From the NCBI GenBank assembly GCA_044866775.1, contig JBIOUG010000145.1, positions 1 through 64,000 of the forward strand: DNA of 64,000 nucleotides. The letters run 5' to 3'. Of this stretch, positions 43,410 through 53,581 are shown piece after piece. The notes under the pieces were generated by a model, which made no database searches, was not told the origin of the DNA, and saw nothing but the letters and a program-made list of their open reading frames with translations. The DNA is from DASUNQ01 sp044866775 (GTDB taxonomy: Bacteria; Acidobacteriota; Thermoanaerobaculia; Multivoradales; UBA5704). A program made the position numbers and the translations under genes. Position 1 is the stretch's first letter. Every line of letters starts with the position of its first letter.

Positions 43410-45182
43410 TCAGGGCGCCAGCGGCCAGAGCATCGGGACGAGCAGGAGGAGGATCAACAAGGCGAGGGCGGTGAGCGGCGCGCCGGCGCGGACGAAGTCG
43501 CCGAAGCGGTAGCGGCCGGGGCCGTAGACGAGGAGGCAGCTCGGCTCGAAGGGGGTGATGAAGGAGAGAGAGGCGGCGAGGGTGACCATGACGGCGAAGG
43601 TGCGCGGGTTGACGCCGAGCTGGTGGGCGGTGCTCAAGGCGATCGGCAGGACGACGAGCGCCGCGGCGGCGTTCGACATCGGCTGCGTCAGCAGCATGGT
43701 CAGCGCCGCGAAGCCGCCGAGGACAACGTAGAGCCCGAGCGGCGCCGCGCCCTGGACGACGAGTCCCGCGAGGAAGGTGGCGGCGCCGGTCTTCTGCATC
43801 GCGACGCCGAAGGCGGTCATGCCGGCGATCAGGATCAGGAGCCGCCAGTCGATGGTGCCGTAGGCTTCCTCGGGGGTCAGCAGCCGCAGCAGCAGGACGC
43901 CGAGCGCCGCCGCCAGGAAGGCGAGCGGCAGCGGGATGAGCTGGAGGCCGGCGGCGGCGATGGCGAGGACGAAGAGCGCCATCACGTACACGCCCTTGCG
44001 CCGCCGGGCGGGCACGTGCTCGGTCTCCTGCAGCGGCCAGAGGTCGGCCCGGTTGGCGATGGCAGGGAACCGGTCCGGCCGCCCCTGGAGGAGCAGCACG
44101 TCACCGACCTCGAGCGGCACGTCGGAGAGCTTGCTCGCCAGCGCGTGGCCGCGGCGGTAGATGGCGAGGACGGTGACGCCGTAGCGGGCGCGGAAGTCGA
44201 GCTCCTTGACCGTGCGGCCGACGAGCGCCGACTGCGGCATCAGGATCGCCTCGACGATCTTGATCGCCTCCCCCACCAGGTCCTGGTCGCCGAGCTTGAG
44301 GTCCGGCCGGATCTCGACCCCCGCCGTCTCCTTGACCTTGAGCAGCCCTTCGCGGCTCGCCTTGACGATCAATACGTCCCCTTCGGCGAGGCGGCGGAAC
44401 GGCTCCGGGTAGAGCTTCTCCTGGCCGCGCAGGATCGAGAGGACCGTCAGGTCCATGGCGGTCAGCGTGGTGTCGCGGAGCGCCTTGCCGGCGAGCGGCG
44501 AGCCGCGCGGGATGACGATCTCCGAGAGGTACTCCTTGATCTCATACTCCTCGGCGTAGCTCCCCTCGAGGTGGTCGGGCAGGAGGCGGTGCGCGGCGAG
44601 GAGCATGAAGACGCTGCCGGCGACGACCATCGTGAGTCCCACGGGCAGGAACTCAAAAAGCGTGAACGGGGCGAGGCCGGTCTCGAGCAGGTAGCCGCTC
44701 GCGGCGACGTTCGTCGAGGTGCCGATCAGCGTGCAGGTGCCGCCCAGGATCGAGGCGAAGGCGAGCGGCATCAACACCTGGCTCGGGCTGATGCGGCTCT
44801 TGCGGCAGACCCCGAGCACCGCCGGCAGCACGACCGCCGTCGTCGTCGTGTTGTTGATGAAGGCGGAGACCGTGCAGGTCACGCCCATGACGCAGAGCAG
44901 GATGCGGCGCCGGCTGCCGCCCGCCACGCGGTGGATCAGCGATCCGAGGGCGTCGACGACGCCGGTCTTCATCAGCGCGCCGGTCAGGACGAAGATCGAG
45001 GCGAGGATGACGATGATCTCGCCCGCGAAGCCGGCGAATGCCTCCTCGAAGGTCAAGGTGCCCGAGAGGACGAGCACGACCAGGAGCAGCAGCGTCGTCA
45101 GGTCGACGGGCAGCCACTCGAAGCTGAAGACGACGATGGCGGCGACCAGCAGCGCCAGCACGAGCAGGATCGGGAGCGTCAT
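43410..45182 (-). CDS. SLC13-family anion permease with two RCK_C domains
   Basis: Protein of 590 residues. The membrane part is split: helices at about 1-190 and 390-590 with conserved SAFINNTTTTAVVLPAV and TCTLIGTSTNVAASG motifs, the latter typical of SLC13/DASS Na+/anion symporters. In between lie two TrkA-C (RCK_C) domains: EIVIPRGSPLAGKALRDTTL ending VLIVKASREGLLKV, and ILMPQSALVGRTVKELDF ending VLLLQGRPDRF. The substrate is probably sulfate or a dicarboxylate; it cannot be decided here. Confidence 0.85.
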   Translation of the reverse strand: MTLPILLVLALLVAAIVVFSFEWLPVDLTTLLLLVVLVLSGTLTFEEAFAGFAGEIIVILASIFVLTGALMKTGVVDALGSLIHRVAGGSRRRILLCVMGVTCTVSAFINNTTTTAVVLPAVLGVCRKSRISPSQVLMPLAFASILGGTCTLIGTSTNVAASGYLLETGLAPFTLFEFLPVGLTMVVAGSVFMLLAAHRLLPDHLEGSYAEEYEIKEYLSEIVIPRGSPLAGKALRDTTLTAMDLTVLSILRGQEKLYPEPFRRLAEGDVLIVKASREGLLKVKETAGVEIRPDLKLGDQDLVGEAIKIVEAILMPQSALVGRTVKELDFRARYGVTVLAIYRRGHALASKLSDVPLEVGDVLLLQGRPDRFPAIANRADLWPLQETEHVPARRRKGVYVMALFVLAIAAAGLQLIPLPLAFLAAALGVLLLRLLTPEEAYGTIDWRLLILIAGMTAFGVAMQKTGAATFLAGLVVQGAAPLGLYVVLGGFAALTMLLTQPMSNAAAALVVLPIALSTAHQLGVNPRTFAVMVTLAASLSFITPFEPSCLLVYGPGRYRFGDFVRAGAPLTALALLILLLLVPMLWPLAP

Positions 45183-45244
45183 CGGGGGCCTTGCAGCACG
45201 CGGGTATCATGCCGCACGAACGGCGAGAGAAGCACGACTGCCGC

Positions 45245-46252
45245 ATGCCCGACGATCCGCCGCAGCCTCCCGACCAGCTCGATCTCTTTGCCGGCCGCGC
45301 CGTCGAGGCGCCGCGGCCGGCGCCGGTGGGCGCGGCAGCGGTCTCCGAGCGGGTGCGCAAGCTGGGCGCGGCGCTGCCGCCCGGGCTCCGCCTCGGCACC
45401 TCGTCGTGGTCGTTCCCCGGCTGGACGGGCCTCGTCTACGACCGCCGCTACCCCGTCAAGCGCCTGGCGCAGGAGGGGCTCGCGGCCTACGCGCGCCATC
45501 CGCTGCTGCGCACGGTCGGCATCGACCGCACCCACTACCAGCCCCTCAGCGCCGAGGAGCTGGCGGCCTACGCCGCCGCCGTCCCCGCCGACTTCCGCTT
45601 CCTGGTCAAGGCGCACGACGCCGTCACCCTGGCCCGCTTCCCCGACCGCCCGCGCTACGGCGCCCAGCGCGGGCAGGAGAACCCGCGCTTCCTCAATCCC
45701 CTCTACGCGGCCACCGAGGTCGTGGCGCCGTTCCGCGCCGGCCTCGGCGAGCGCGGCGCCGCCGTCCTCTTCCAGTTCGCGCCCCAGGAGCTAAGACCGC
45801 CGGTCCGTTTCGCGCGCCGCCTCGGCGCCTTCCTCGCGGCGCTGCCGCGCGGGCCGCTCTACGCCGTCGAGCTGCGCAACCGCGAGCTGGTGACGACCGA
45901 GTACGGCGCCGCCCTCGCCGCCGCCGGCGCCTGCCACTGCGCCAACGTCCATCCGCGGATGCCCGACGTCCGCGCCCAGGTCGCCCTTTCCGGCGCCGCC
46001 GGGGCGCCGGCGCTCTTCGTCCGCTGGATGCTGCGCGAGGGGATGACCTACGAGGACACCGGCCGGCGCTGGGCGCCCTTCCACCGCATCGCCGAGGTCG
46101 ACCGCGGCGCCCGGCGGGCGATCGCCGAGCTGGCCTGCGAGGCCGCGGCGCGCGGCCAGCCGGCCTACGTCACGGTCGCCAACAACGCCGAAGGGTCGGC
46201 GCCGCTGTCGATCGCGGCGCTGGCGGAGGAGATCGTGCGGCTCCAGGGATGA
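45245..46252 (+). CDS. DUF72 family protein
   Basis: TIM-barrel protein of 335 residues. LRLGTSSWSFPGWTGLVYDRRYPVK is the family hallmark N-terminus, then TVGIDRTHYQPLSAEELAAYA, FLVKAHDAVTLARF, VLFQFAPQ and YAVELRNRELVTTEY. YVTVANNAEGSAPLSIAAL is the conserved C-terminal motif. Its enzymatic role is unknown. In-frame ATGs at 45209 and a TTG at 45191 are alternative starts; 45245 begins nearest to the conserved region after a low-complexity leader. It is divergent from the SLC13 gene. Confidence 0.87.
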   Translation: MPDDPPQPPDQLDLFAGRAVEAPRPAPVGAAAVSERVRKLGAALPPGLRLGTSSWSFPGWTGLVYDRRYPVKRLAQEGLAAYARHPLLRTVGIDRTHYQPLSAEELAAYAAAVPADFRFLVKAHDAVTLARFPDRPRYGAQRGQENPRFLNPLYAATEVVAPFRAGLGERGAAVLFQFAPQELRPPVRFARRLGAFLAALPRGPLYAVELRNRELVTTEYGAALAAAGACHCANVHPRMPDVRAQVALSGAAGAPALFVRWMLREGMTYEDTGRRWAPFHRIAEVDRGARRAIAELACEAAARGQPAYVTVANNAEGSAPLSIAALAEEIVRLQG

Positions 46253-46341
46253 CCGGACAGCGGGGGGAATAGCCTTGCCGGCGGGCCGGTTCTGAGAGGC
46301 GTCCCACTCCTCAGGTTTGCCAAAACCCGGAACGTGTGACA

Positions 46342-46373
46342 CTGTTCAGCCCGCGGGGCACGCTGTTCAGCCC
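46342..46373. repeat. Short direct repeat ahead of the helicase
   Basis: CTGTTCAGCCC occurs at 46342-46352 and 46363-46373, 21 bp apart. The 292-bp gap 46253-46544 otherwise contains no recognised gene. It may be part of the helicase 5' leader. Confidence 0.45.
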
Positions 46374-46544
46374 CTGCGCGAACATACGAGTCGGGGCCCT
46401 CACGGAGACGTTCTCCCCGGGCCCGAGCGGCGGCCTCACCGGCAAGCCCCCCGTTCCCCCCTCTCGCACAACTCGCCGGAAAAAAAGCGGAGCGCCCTCT
46501 CCATGCCGGAGAGCCGTGCGCCCGCGAAAGGTACACGACGCATC

Positions 46545-48020
<1,476 letters not shown>

Positions 48021-48027
48021 GCGGGTC

Positions 48028-48043
48028 GGATCAACGGGGAAGG
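48028..48043 (+). repeat. Partial copy of GGATCAAC repeat tail after helicase
   Basis: GGATCAACGGGGAAGG begins 8 bp after the helicase stop. It resembles the tails at 34104 and 37302 and the GGCATCAACGGGGACGG at 23700-23716. All four lie at or directly after the 3' end of a gene. Confidence 0.45.
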
Positions 48044-48075
48044 CTCGGAGCGGTCCACAATGCCGCTTCCGAGCC
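48042..48075 (+). terminator. Hairpin downstream of the DEAD-box helicase
   Basis: GGCTCGGAGCGG (48042-48053) pairs with CCGCTTCCGAGCC (48063-48075) with one bulged base and a 9-base loop. There is no U-run. It is the probable 3' end structure of the helicase transcript. Confidence 0.45.
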
Positions 48076-48107
48076 GTCCGTCGCGCGCTGCTTCAATCGC
48101 GAGGATC

Positions 48108-48354
48108 GCGAGGAGTCGCGCCCGAGATCACCCGCTCCCCGAACTACCTGAGCGCCCTCAGCCGCTGGCACGTGGTGGAGATGACTCCAGAACTCGTCAT
48201 GGCGGCGGTTGGCCTAGCGCATCGGGCTGGGATCTCGCCCTGGGATGGCGCCATTCTCGAGGCGGCACGCGCCGCCGGCTGCAGCCGAGTGATCTCCGAG
48301 GACCTCAGTGCCGGCCACAGCTATGAGGGCATCACGATCGAGAACCCATTTTGA
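48108..48354 (+). pseudogene. 3' remnant of a PIN-domain (VapC-like) toxin gene
   Basis: The frame encodes ITRSPNYLSALSRWHVVEMT and then AHRAGISPWDGAILEAARAA, CSRVISEDL and ITIENPF, the usual C-terminal half of VapC-type PIN nucleases including the conserved SxWDA and SEDL acidic positions. The N-terminal half with the first catalytic Asp is missing. Upstream sequence shows a doubled TCGCGAGGA unit, perhaps marking the deletion point. No antitoxin lies next to it. It is non-functional as it stands. Confidence 0.75.
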
Positions 48355-48570
48355 GTCGTAGGTTGATCGGCGGTCGTGGCGGCGACCCTGGACCCCACGC
48401 CGACGACAATCGTGCTCGGCGCAGGAGCGTTCTGACCTGGGCCGGGCAGAGGACTCGCGGGGACTGGTAGACCCCCAAGCGACGGGAGCGTCCGCGGCTC
48501 AACGGTGACCGCCGGCCGGCTCGTACAAGAGGACGATGGAGTCGAGCCGTTGCCGCCACGGAGGCCCCCC

Positions 48571-50895
48571 ATGTTCTCGCACTCGTTCCGACTCGCCTGT
48601 CGGCTGACGTTCCTTCCTCTCTTCCTGCTGCCCGCGGCGGCGCTCGGCGCGGCCGGGGCCTGGAGCCCCCTCGGGCCAGACGGCGGAGCGGTCACGGCGA
48701 TCGCCGTTCACCCGACCGCGCCCGCGACGCTCTACGCCGCCGTCGAGTTCGGGGGCGTCTTCCGCAGCGACGACGGCGGCGCGAGCTGGCGGCGCACCGG
48801 CCCCGGGCTGCCGCAGATCTCCTTCCAGGCGCTGGCCGGCATCGCCATCGATCCGCTGGCGCCGGACACCCTCTACGTGCCCACGAACTCGGGCCTCTTC
48901 CGCTCCATCGACGGCGGCGGCCACTGGCAGCAGGTCGGCGGCACGCTCGGCCAGGGGCCTTCGTTCCTGTACGCGATCGCCGCCGGCGGCGCGCGCCCGG
49001 GCATCGTCTACCTGGCGGACGTCAGCGGTGTGCTCAAGAGCGGCGACGGCGGCGTGACCTGGACCCGCCTGCAGAATGGCCTCGCGGGACGCGGCGCCGG
49101 CTACTCGCTGGCGATCGATCCCGGCAACGGCAACGTGGTCTATCTCGGCACCGGAGGGCCTCTGCTCAAGACCACGAACGGCGGCGCGACCTGGGCGCCG
49201 GCCGCCGGCGACCCGAGCCGCGGCCCGATCGGCGCCATCGCGCTCGCCATCGATCCGCGCGACCCGCGCAAGGTCTACGCCGGCACCGCGAACGGCGTGC
49301 TGCGGTCGACCGACGCCGGCCGCACCTGGACCCTGGTGGTGAACGGGCTCACGGATCGGCACGTCTTCGCCCTGGCGCTCGCGCCGTCGGTTCCGGCGAC
49401 GCTCTACGCCGGCACCAACGCTGGTGTCTTCGTCACCCGCAACGCCGGCGGCGCATGGCGGCGGACGTCGGGCGAGGTCCAGCGTGTGCACGCGCTCGCG
49501 GTCTCGCGGACGAGCTTCGCCACCGCCTGGGCGGGCCTCTGGCCGGCGCCCGGCCGCTTCGGGCTCCTCGTCACGACCGATGCCGGCAGAACCTGGTCAC
49601 CCGCGCAGCAGGGTATGGCCGCGGCTGCGCTCGATCGCATCGCGGTCGATCCGTTCGACTCCCAGACCCTCTACGCGGCCGGCAGCGGCGGCTTCTACCG
49701 CAGCGGCGACCGCGGCGCGTCGTGGACGCAGGTCTCCGCGCCCTTCGGAGCGGGCTCGCGGTTCACCATCCTGGCCACCGACGCTTCGACTCCCGGCCGC
49801 CTGTTCGCGGCGCGCGTCCCTTTCGGCGAGGCCAACCCCACGCTCTTCCGCAGCCTCGATCATGGCGACCACTGGCAGCAGCTCGCGCTCCCGGTCACCA
49901 CGTTTCTCTACTCCCTGCTGGTGCTCCCCGGCAACCGCCTGCTCCTGGCGACTCACGCAGCGGGCGCCCTGCGGAGCGGCGACGGCGGCGACACCTGGAC
50001 GACGGCCACCGGCGAGATGCAGGGCACGGTCATCCAGGACCTGGCCGCGGCCGGCTCCGTGGTGTACGCCGCGGGGTACAAGCTCGTGGGCGACCCGCGC
50101 TTCGTCCGGCCCGAGCTGCGCCTGTTCAAGAGCGCCGATTCCGGCCAGACCTGGACGCGCAGCGAATCCGGGCTGCCCGACAGCGCGGCGGCGCACGTCG
50201 CCGTCGACCCGGGCGATCCGGCGAGCGCCTGGGTGTTCGTCGCGGAGGTCCTCCACCACACCGCCGACGGCGGCGCCCACTGGACGCCGGTGAGCGACTT
50301 CTTCAACCGCCAGCAGGTGGTGCACGACCTCCTCCTCGTCCCCGGGTCCCCGGTGACGCTCTACGTCGCCACCCAGAACGCCGGCGTCTTCCGCAGCGCC
50401 GACGGCGGCAAGACCTGGACGGCGATCGCGCGCGACCTCTTCAGCTTCAACGCTCTCGCCCTCGCCGTCGATCCGCACGACGCCGGCCAGCTCTACGCCG
50501 TCCTGGCGGGAGGCGGAGTCGTCACCCTCACCGAGCCCGCAGCCATCGGCTGCACGGCCTCCTCGACCACGCTCTGCCTCAACCAGCAGCGGTTCGAGGT
50601 CGAGGTCGCGTGGCAGGACTTCCAGGGCCACACCGGCGCCGGGCAGGCCGTGCCACTCAGCGGCGACACCGGCTACTTCTGGTTCTTCGCGCCGGCGAAC
50701 GTCGAGCTGGTGGTGAAGGTGATCGACGGCCGCGAGGCCAACGGCTTCTTCTGGGCCTTCTACGGCGCCCTGTCGAGCGTCGAATACCACGTCCGCGTCA
50801 CCGACACGGCGACCGGCCTGGTGCGCGTCTACTCGAACCCGGCGGGCCGCCTCGCGAGCTTCGCGGATACGCGAGCCTTCGCCGGAGGGCAGTGA
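48571..50895 (+). CDS. Secreted BNR/Asp-box beta-propeller protein with C-terminal sorting-like domain
   Basis: Protein of 774 residues. The signal peptide ends near ALGAAGA. Thirteen or so BNR/Asp-box repeats of the form S.DGG.TW follow (SDDGGASWR, SIDGGGHWQ, SGDGGVTWT, TTNGGATWA, STDAGRTWT through SADGGKTWT), spaced about 45 residues, predicting two beta-propellers as in Vps10 or sialidase-like folds. No sialidase catalytic residues are evident. Residues 661-774 form a separate domain (CLNQQRFEVEVAW, GYFWFFAPANVEL, NGFFWAFYGALSSVEY) shared with the next gene. ATG 48571 has GGAGG six bases upstream. Confidence 0.85.
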   Translation: MFSHSFRLACRLTFLPLFLLPAAALGAAGAWSPLGPDGGAVTAIAVHPTAPATLYAAVEFGGVFRSDDGGASWRRTGPGLPQISFQALAGIAIDPLAPDTLYVPTNSGLFRSIDGGGHWQQVGGTLGQGPSFLYAIAAGGARPGIVYLADVSGVLKSGDGGVTWTRLQNGLAGRGAGYSLAIDPGNGNVVYLGTGGPLLKTTNGGATWAPAAGDPSRGPIGAIALAIDPRDPRKVYAGTANGVLRSTDAGRTWTLVVNGLTDRHVFALALAPSVPATLYAGTNAGVFVTRNAGGAWRRTSGEVQRVHALAVSRTSFATAWAGLWPAPGRFGLLVTTDAGRTWSPAQQGMAAAALDRIAVDPFDSQTLYAAGSGGFYRSGDRGASWTQVSAPFGAGSRFTILATDASTPGRLFAARVPFGEANPTLFRSLDHGDHWQQLALPVTTFLYSLLVLPGNRLLLATHAAGALRSGDGGDTWTTATGEMQGTVIQDLAAAGSVVYAAGYKLVGDPRFVRPELRLFKSADSGQTWTRSESGLPDSAAAHVAVDPGDPASAWVFVAEVLHHTADGGAHWTPVSDFFNRQQVVHDLLLVPGSPVTLYVATQNAGVFRSADGGKTWTAIARDLFSFNALALAVDPHDAGQLYAVLAGGGVVTLTEPAAIGCTASSTTLCLNQQRFEVEVAWQDFQGHTGAGQAVPLSGDTGYFWFFAPANVELVVKVIDGREANGFFWAFYGALSSVEYHVRVTDTATGLVRVYSNPAGRLASFADTRAFAGGQ

Positions 50896-50920
50896 TCGTA
50901 CGGGTCATCCGCTAAGAGGC

Positions 50921-50926
50921 TAGAAT
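50921..50926 (+). promoter_or_regulatory. Putative -10 box directly before the beta-helix gene
   Basis: TAGAAT ends 9 bases before ATG 50936, leaving no room for a ribosome-binding site. This suggests a leaderless transcript independent of the preceding gene. No good -35 is present. Confidence 0.4.
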
Positions 50927-50935
50927 AGAGGCGGC

Positions 50936-52396
50936 ATGGACAGGGGCACCCTTTGCCTGCTGCTCGCGCTCCTCACCCTTGGCGCGCCGCTCGCGGCCGA
51001 GGAGCTCGTGGTCACCAAGGTCGCCGACACGGCCGACGGCGCCTGCGACGCCGACTGCTCGCTGCGCGAGGCGATCATCGCCGCCAACCAGGACCCGGGG
51101 AGCACGGCCGTCATCGTCGGCGCCGGCGTCTTTCTGCTGACCCGCGCCGGGCGCAGCGAGGACGCGGCGCTGACCGGGGACCTCGACGTCACCTCCCCGA
51201 TCGAGCTCATGGGCTCCGGGGCGACCGAGACGATCCTCGACGGCAACCAGCTCGACCGCGTCGTCCACGTGCTGGCGAGCGGCAGCGCCGAGATCGCGGG
51301 CGTGACGGTGCGGCACGGCTCCGCCAACGGTCCGGGCGGCGGCATCTGCTCCGAGGGCGAGCTGACGCTCGAGCGGGTGGTCGTCTCCGACAACCAGGCC
51401 GCCGGCCAGCCGGGCGGCGGCGTCTTCGCCGCGCTCCTCGACGCGGCCGACAGCACGTTCTCCGGCAACCTCGGCGGCGCCAACGGCGGCGGCATCCACT
51501 CGGGGGGCGGCCCGCTGCGCAACCTGACGGTCTCGGGCAACGTCGCCACGACCTCGGGCGGCGGGATCTATCTCATCCAGCGCGACGGGGACCGCCTCCA
51601 CAACCTCACGGTCACCGGCAACTCGGGCGGGGGGCTCTTCGGCTTCACCGACGAATGCATCGGTCTCCCCCCGGGCTGCGGGGAGACGACGCAGCTCGCC
51701 AACTCGATCCTGGCCGGGAACACCGGCGCCGACTGCTCGGGCAGCGTCGGCTCGCTCGGCTTCAACCTCTACGGCCGGCCCCCGGACTGCGAGGTCGAGT
51801 CGACCGACCTCGTGGGGACGCCCGGGCTCCCGCTCGACCCGCAGCTCGGCCCGCTGACCCTCGCCGGCGGCACGACGCCCGTCCACCCGCTCCTGCCCGA
51901 GAGCCCGGCGATCGATGCCGGGAGCCTCTCGCCCCCGACCGCCGCGGGCGGCTGCCGGGCGACCGACCAGCGCGGTGTCTCGCGCCCGGTCGACGGCGAC
52001 GGCGACGGCATCGCCCGCTGCGACATCGGCGCAGTCGAGCAGACGGCGGCCTGCATCCCCGAGCCCACGGCCCTCTGCCTCAACCAGAACCGCTTCCGCG
52101 TCACCGCCCACTGGGAGACCGCCCAGGACGAGGGCGACGGCCAGGCCGTCGGCCTGACCGCGGAGACCGGCTACTTCTGGTTCTTCTCGCCGGCCAACGT
52201 CGAGCTCATCGTCAAGGTCCTCGACGCCTGCAGCTTCAACGGCCGCTTCTGGGTCTTCTCGACCGGCCTGACCGACGTCGGCGTCGAGCTCCAGGTCGTG
52301 GACACCAAGACGGGGCAGAGCAAGCTCTACACGAACCCGCGCGGCACGCCGTACCCGCCGAAGCTCGACACCGCCGCCTTCGCGACCTGTCAGTAG
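50936..52396 (+). CDS. Secreted right-handed beta-helix protein with shared C-terminal domain
   Basis: Protein of 486 residues. A signal peptide (about 1-21, ending PLAAEE) is followed by a CSLREAI motif (DADCSLREAIIAAN), the hallmark of CSLREA-type beta-helix proteins. Repetitive GGGI turns follow (GPGGGICSEG, QPGGGVFAA, ANGGGIHSG, TSGGGIYL), and the helix ends with PAIDAGSLSPP. Residues 373-486 repeat the same domain as the preceding protein (CLNQNRFRVTAHW, GYFWFFSPANVEL, NGRFWVFSTGL). It is probably an extracellular structural or adhesive protein. Confidence 0.82.
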   Translation: MDRGTLCLLLALLTLGAPLAAEELVVTKVADTADGACDADCSLREAIIAANQDPGSTAVIVGAGVFLLTRAGRSEDAALTGDLDVTSPIELMGSGATETILDGNQLDRVVHVLASGSAEIAGVTVRHGSANGPGGGICSEGELTLERVVVSDNQAAGQPGGGVFAALLDAADSTFSGNLGGANGGGIHSGGGPLRNLTVSGNVATTSGGGIYLIQRDGDRLHNLTVTGNSGGGLFGFTDECIGLPPGCGETTQLANSILAGNTGADCSGSVGSLGFNLYGRPPDCEVESTDLVGTPGLPLDPQLGPLTLAGGTTPVHPLLPESPAIDAGSLSPPTAAGGCRATDQRGVSRPVDGDGDGIARCDIGAVEQTAACIPEPTALCLNQNRFRVTAHWETAQDEGDGQAVGLTAETGYFWFFSPANVELIVKVLDACSFNGRFWVFSTGLTDVGVELQVVDTKTGQSKLYTNPRGTPYPPKLDTAAFATCQ

Positions 52397-52417
52397 GCGC
52401 GCTGCGCGCGCCTACTG
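52391..52417. terminator. Perfect 12-bp hairpin spanning two stop codons
   Basis: CAGTAGGCGCGC and GCGCGCCTACTG flank a TGC loop. The left arm contains the TAG stop of the beta-helix gene; on the minus strand the right arm contains the TAG of a small coding remnant. It is a strong stem without a U-run. Confidence 0.55.
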
Positions 52418-52477
52418 GGTGACGATCTCGGGATTGATGAAGCGGACCGTGTAGGTCAGCTCGTAGGGAGGAGGCTT
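52412..52477 (-). pseudogene. C-terminal coding relic beside the GT14 gene
   Basis: On the minus strand the 21 codons before TAG encode YELTYTVRFINPEIVTQ, a plausible C-terminal beta strand of a secreted protein. Nothing upstream in frame belongs to it because the GT14 gene begins its stop only 3 bp away. I read it as the tail of a gene replaced by the GT14 gene. Confidence 0.35.
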
Positions 52478-52479
52478 CG

Positions 52480-53424
52480 TTACCGGCGGTCGCCGGTGGC
52501 CGCGTCGTGAGGCGTCGCCAGGCGAGCGTCGAGCCAGTCGAGGGCCGCTCGGTCGACGTCGAGATCGAACTTGCGCGCGAAGTAGTAGCCGCTGGCGACG
52601 AGCGCGGGGCAGTCGGCGCGGGTGAGGGTTCGCGCGTGGCCGTCACGGGAGCCCTGAAAGTCGGCGAAGCGCAGGTTGACGTTGCACAGGCGAAAGCCGC
52701 CGTCGTTGATCAGGACGGTTTGGGCGAAGGCCTCGTCAGGGCATACCGTGCGCTCGAAGTGGGCCACCAGCTCGCCGCCGCTGCGGGCCGTCGCGAGGAG
52801 CTGCTCGGCGCCGCGGCGGCGGAGGATCGTCCATTGCGAGCCGATGAAGGGAGCATGCCCCGAGGCCGCTCCGGGGAATCGCGTCCGGATCCCCAGCCGC
52901 GGCCCGTAGGTGAGATGGACGTTGAAGGCCTTCTGGACCCGGTTGAGCGGACGCACGAAGCGCAGCACGGCCTCCCAGCCGGGCAGCTCGACGTAGCGGT
53001 AGAGGTACCGCACGTGCCCCTGCCGCCGGCGGCCATCGGGGCTCCGTGCGTCGAGCGGCCTCCAGGTGAGGTACCCGTCGTAGTCCGTCGCAGCGAGCAT
53101 CGTTTCGAGCTCGGCCAGCGGCCGCAGGGGGTAGTCCTGGCCCGACAGGTACACCAACCACTCGTAGTCGCCAGGCTGGCGAGAGAGCAGCTCGACGGCG
53201 TCGAAGTACGGCTCGAGCAGCGACCAGTAGCCGCGGCGGCCGCGTTGGCGATGGGTGAAGTGCAGCACGCCGAGGGCGTCGAGCGCGGCGCCGTCGAGAG
53301 GCTCGCCGGCCGGGCAATGCCCAACCACCAGGAGCGCATCGGGGCTGCCGCGGCGGAGAGCGCCGAGGAGGCGCTCGACTTGACGAGGGCTGCGATGACT
53401 CTGCACGAAGTAGGCAACGCGCAC
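52480..53424 (-). CDS. GT14 (core-2/I-branching-like) glycosyltransferase
   Basis: Protein of 314 residues starting GTG 53424. VAYFVQSHRSPRQVERLLGAL, EWLVYLSGQDYPLRPLAELE and APFIGSQWTILRRR are the signature blocks of the GT14 beta-1,6-N-acetylglucosaminyltransferase-like family, and CPDEAFAQTVLIND carries the likely catalytic Glu. It has no signal or membrane helix, as in bacterial members. The acceptor is unknown, perhaps a surface glycan or one of the secreted proteins around it. Confidence 0.85.
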   Translation of the reverse strand: MRVAYFVQSHRSPRQVERLLGALRRGSPDALLVVGHCPAGEPLDGAALDALGVLHFTHRQRGRRGYWSLLEPYFDAVELLSRQPGDYEWLVYLSGQDYPLRPLAELETMLAATDYDGYLTWRPLDARSPDGRRRQGHVRYLYRYVELPGWEAVLRFVRPLNRVQKAFNVHLTYGPRLGIRTRFPGAASGHAPFIGSQWTILRRRGAEQLLATARSGGELVAHFERTVCPDEAFAQTVLINDGGFRLCNVNLRFADFQGSRDGHARTLTRADCPALVASGYYFARKFDLDVDRAALDWLDARLATPHDAATGDRR

Positions 53425-53581
53425 GGCCGACCGCCCCCGGGCCCGACGCTCGTCGTCGATCGGGGAAGAGTATCGGTCGGAGCGCCGAGGTTCAACCGGT
53501 CCGTGGGGGTTCGACTGTCTCCTTCCGATGCTCGGGAGCTACAGAGGTAGTAGAGGTCCATGACCAAGGGAGCGCCCGCCG

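Noticed and set aside
46253..46544. Small open frames upstream of the helicase
   Set aside because: They consist largely of the direct repeat and proline/glycine-rich shadow sequence.
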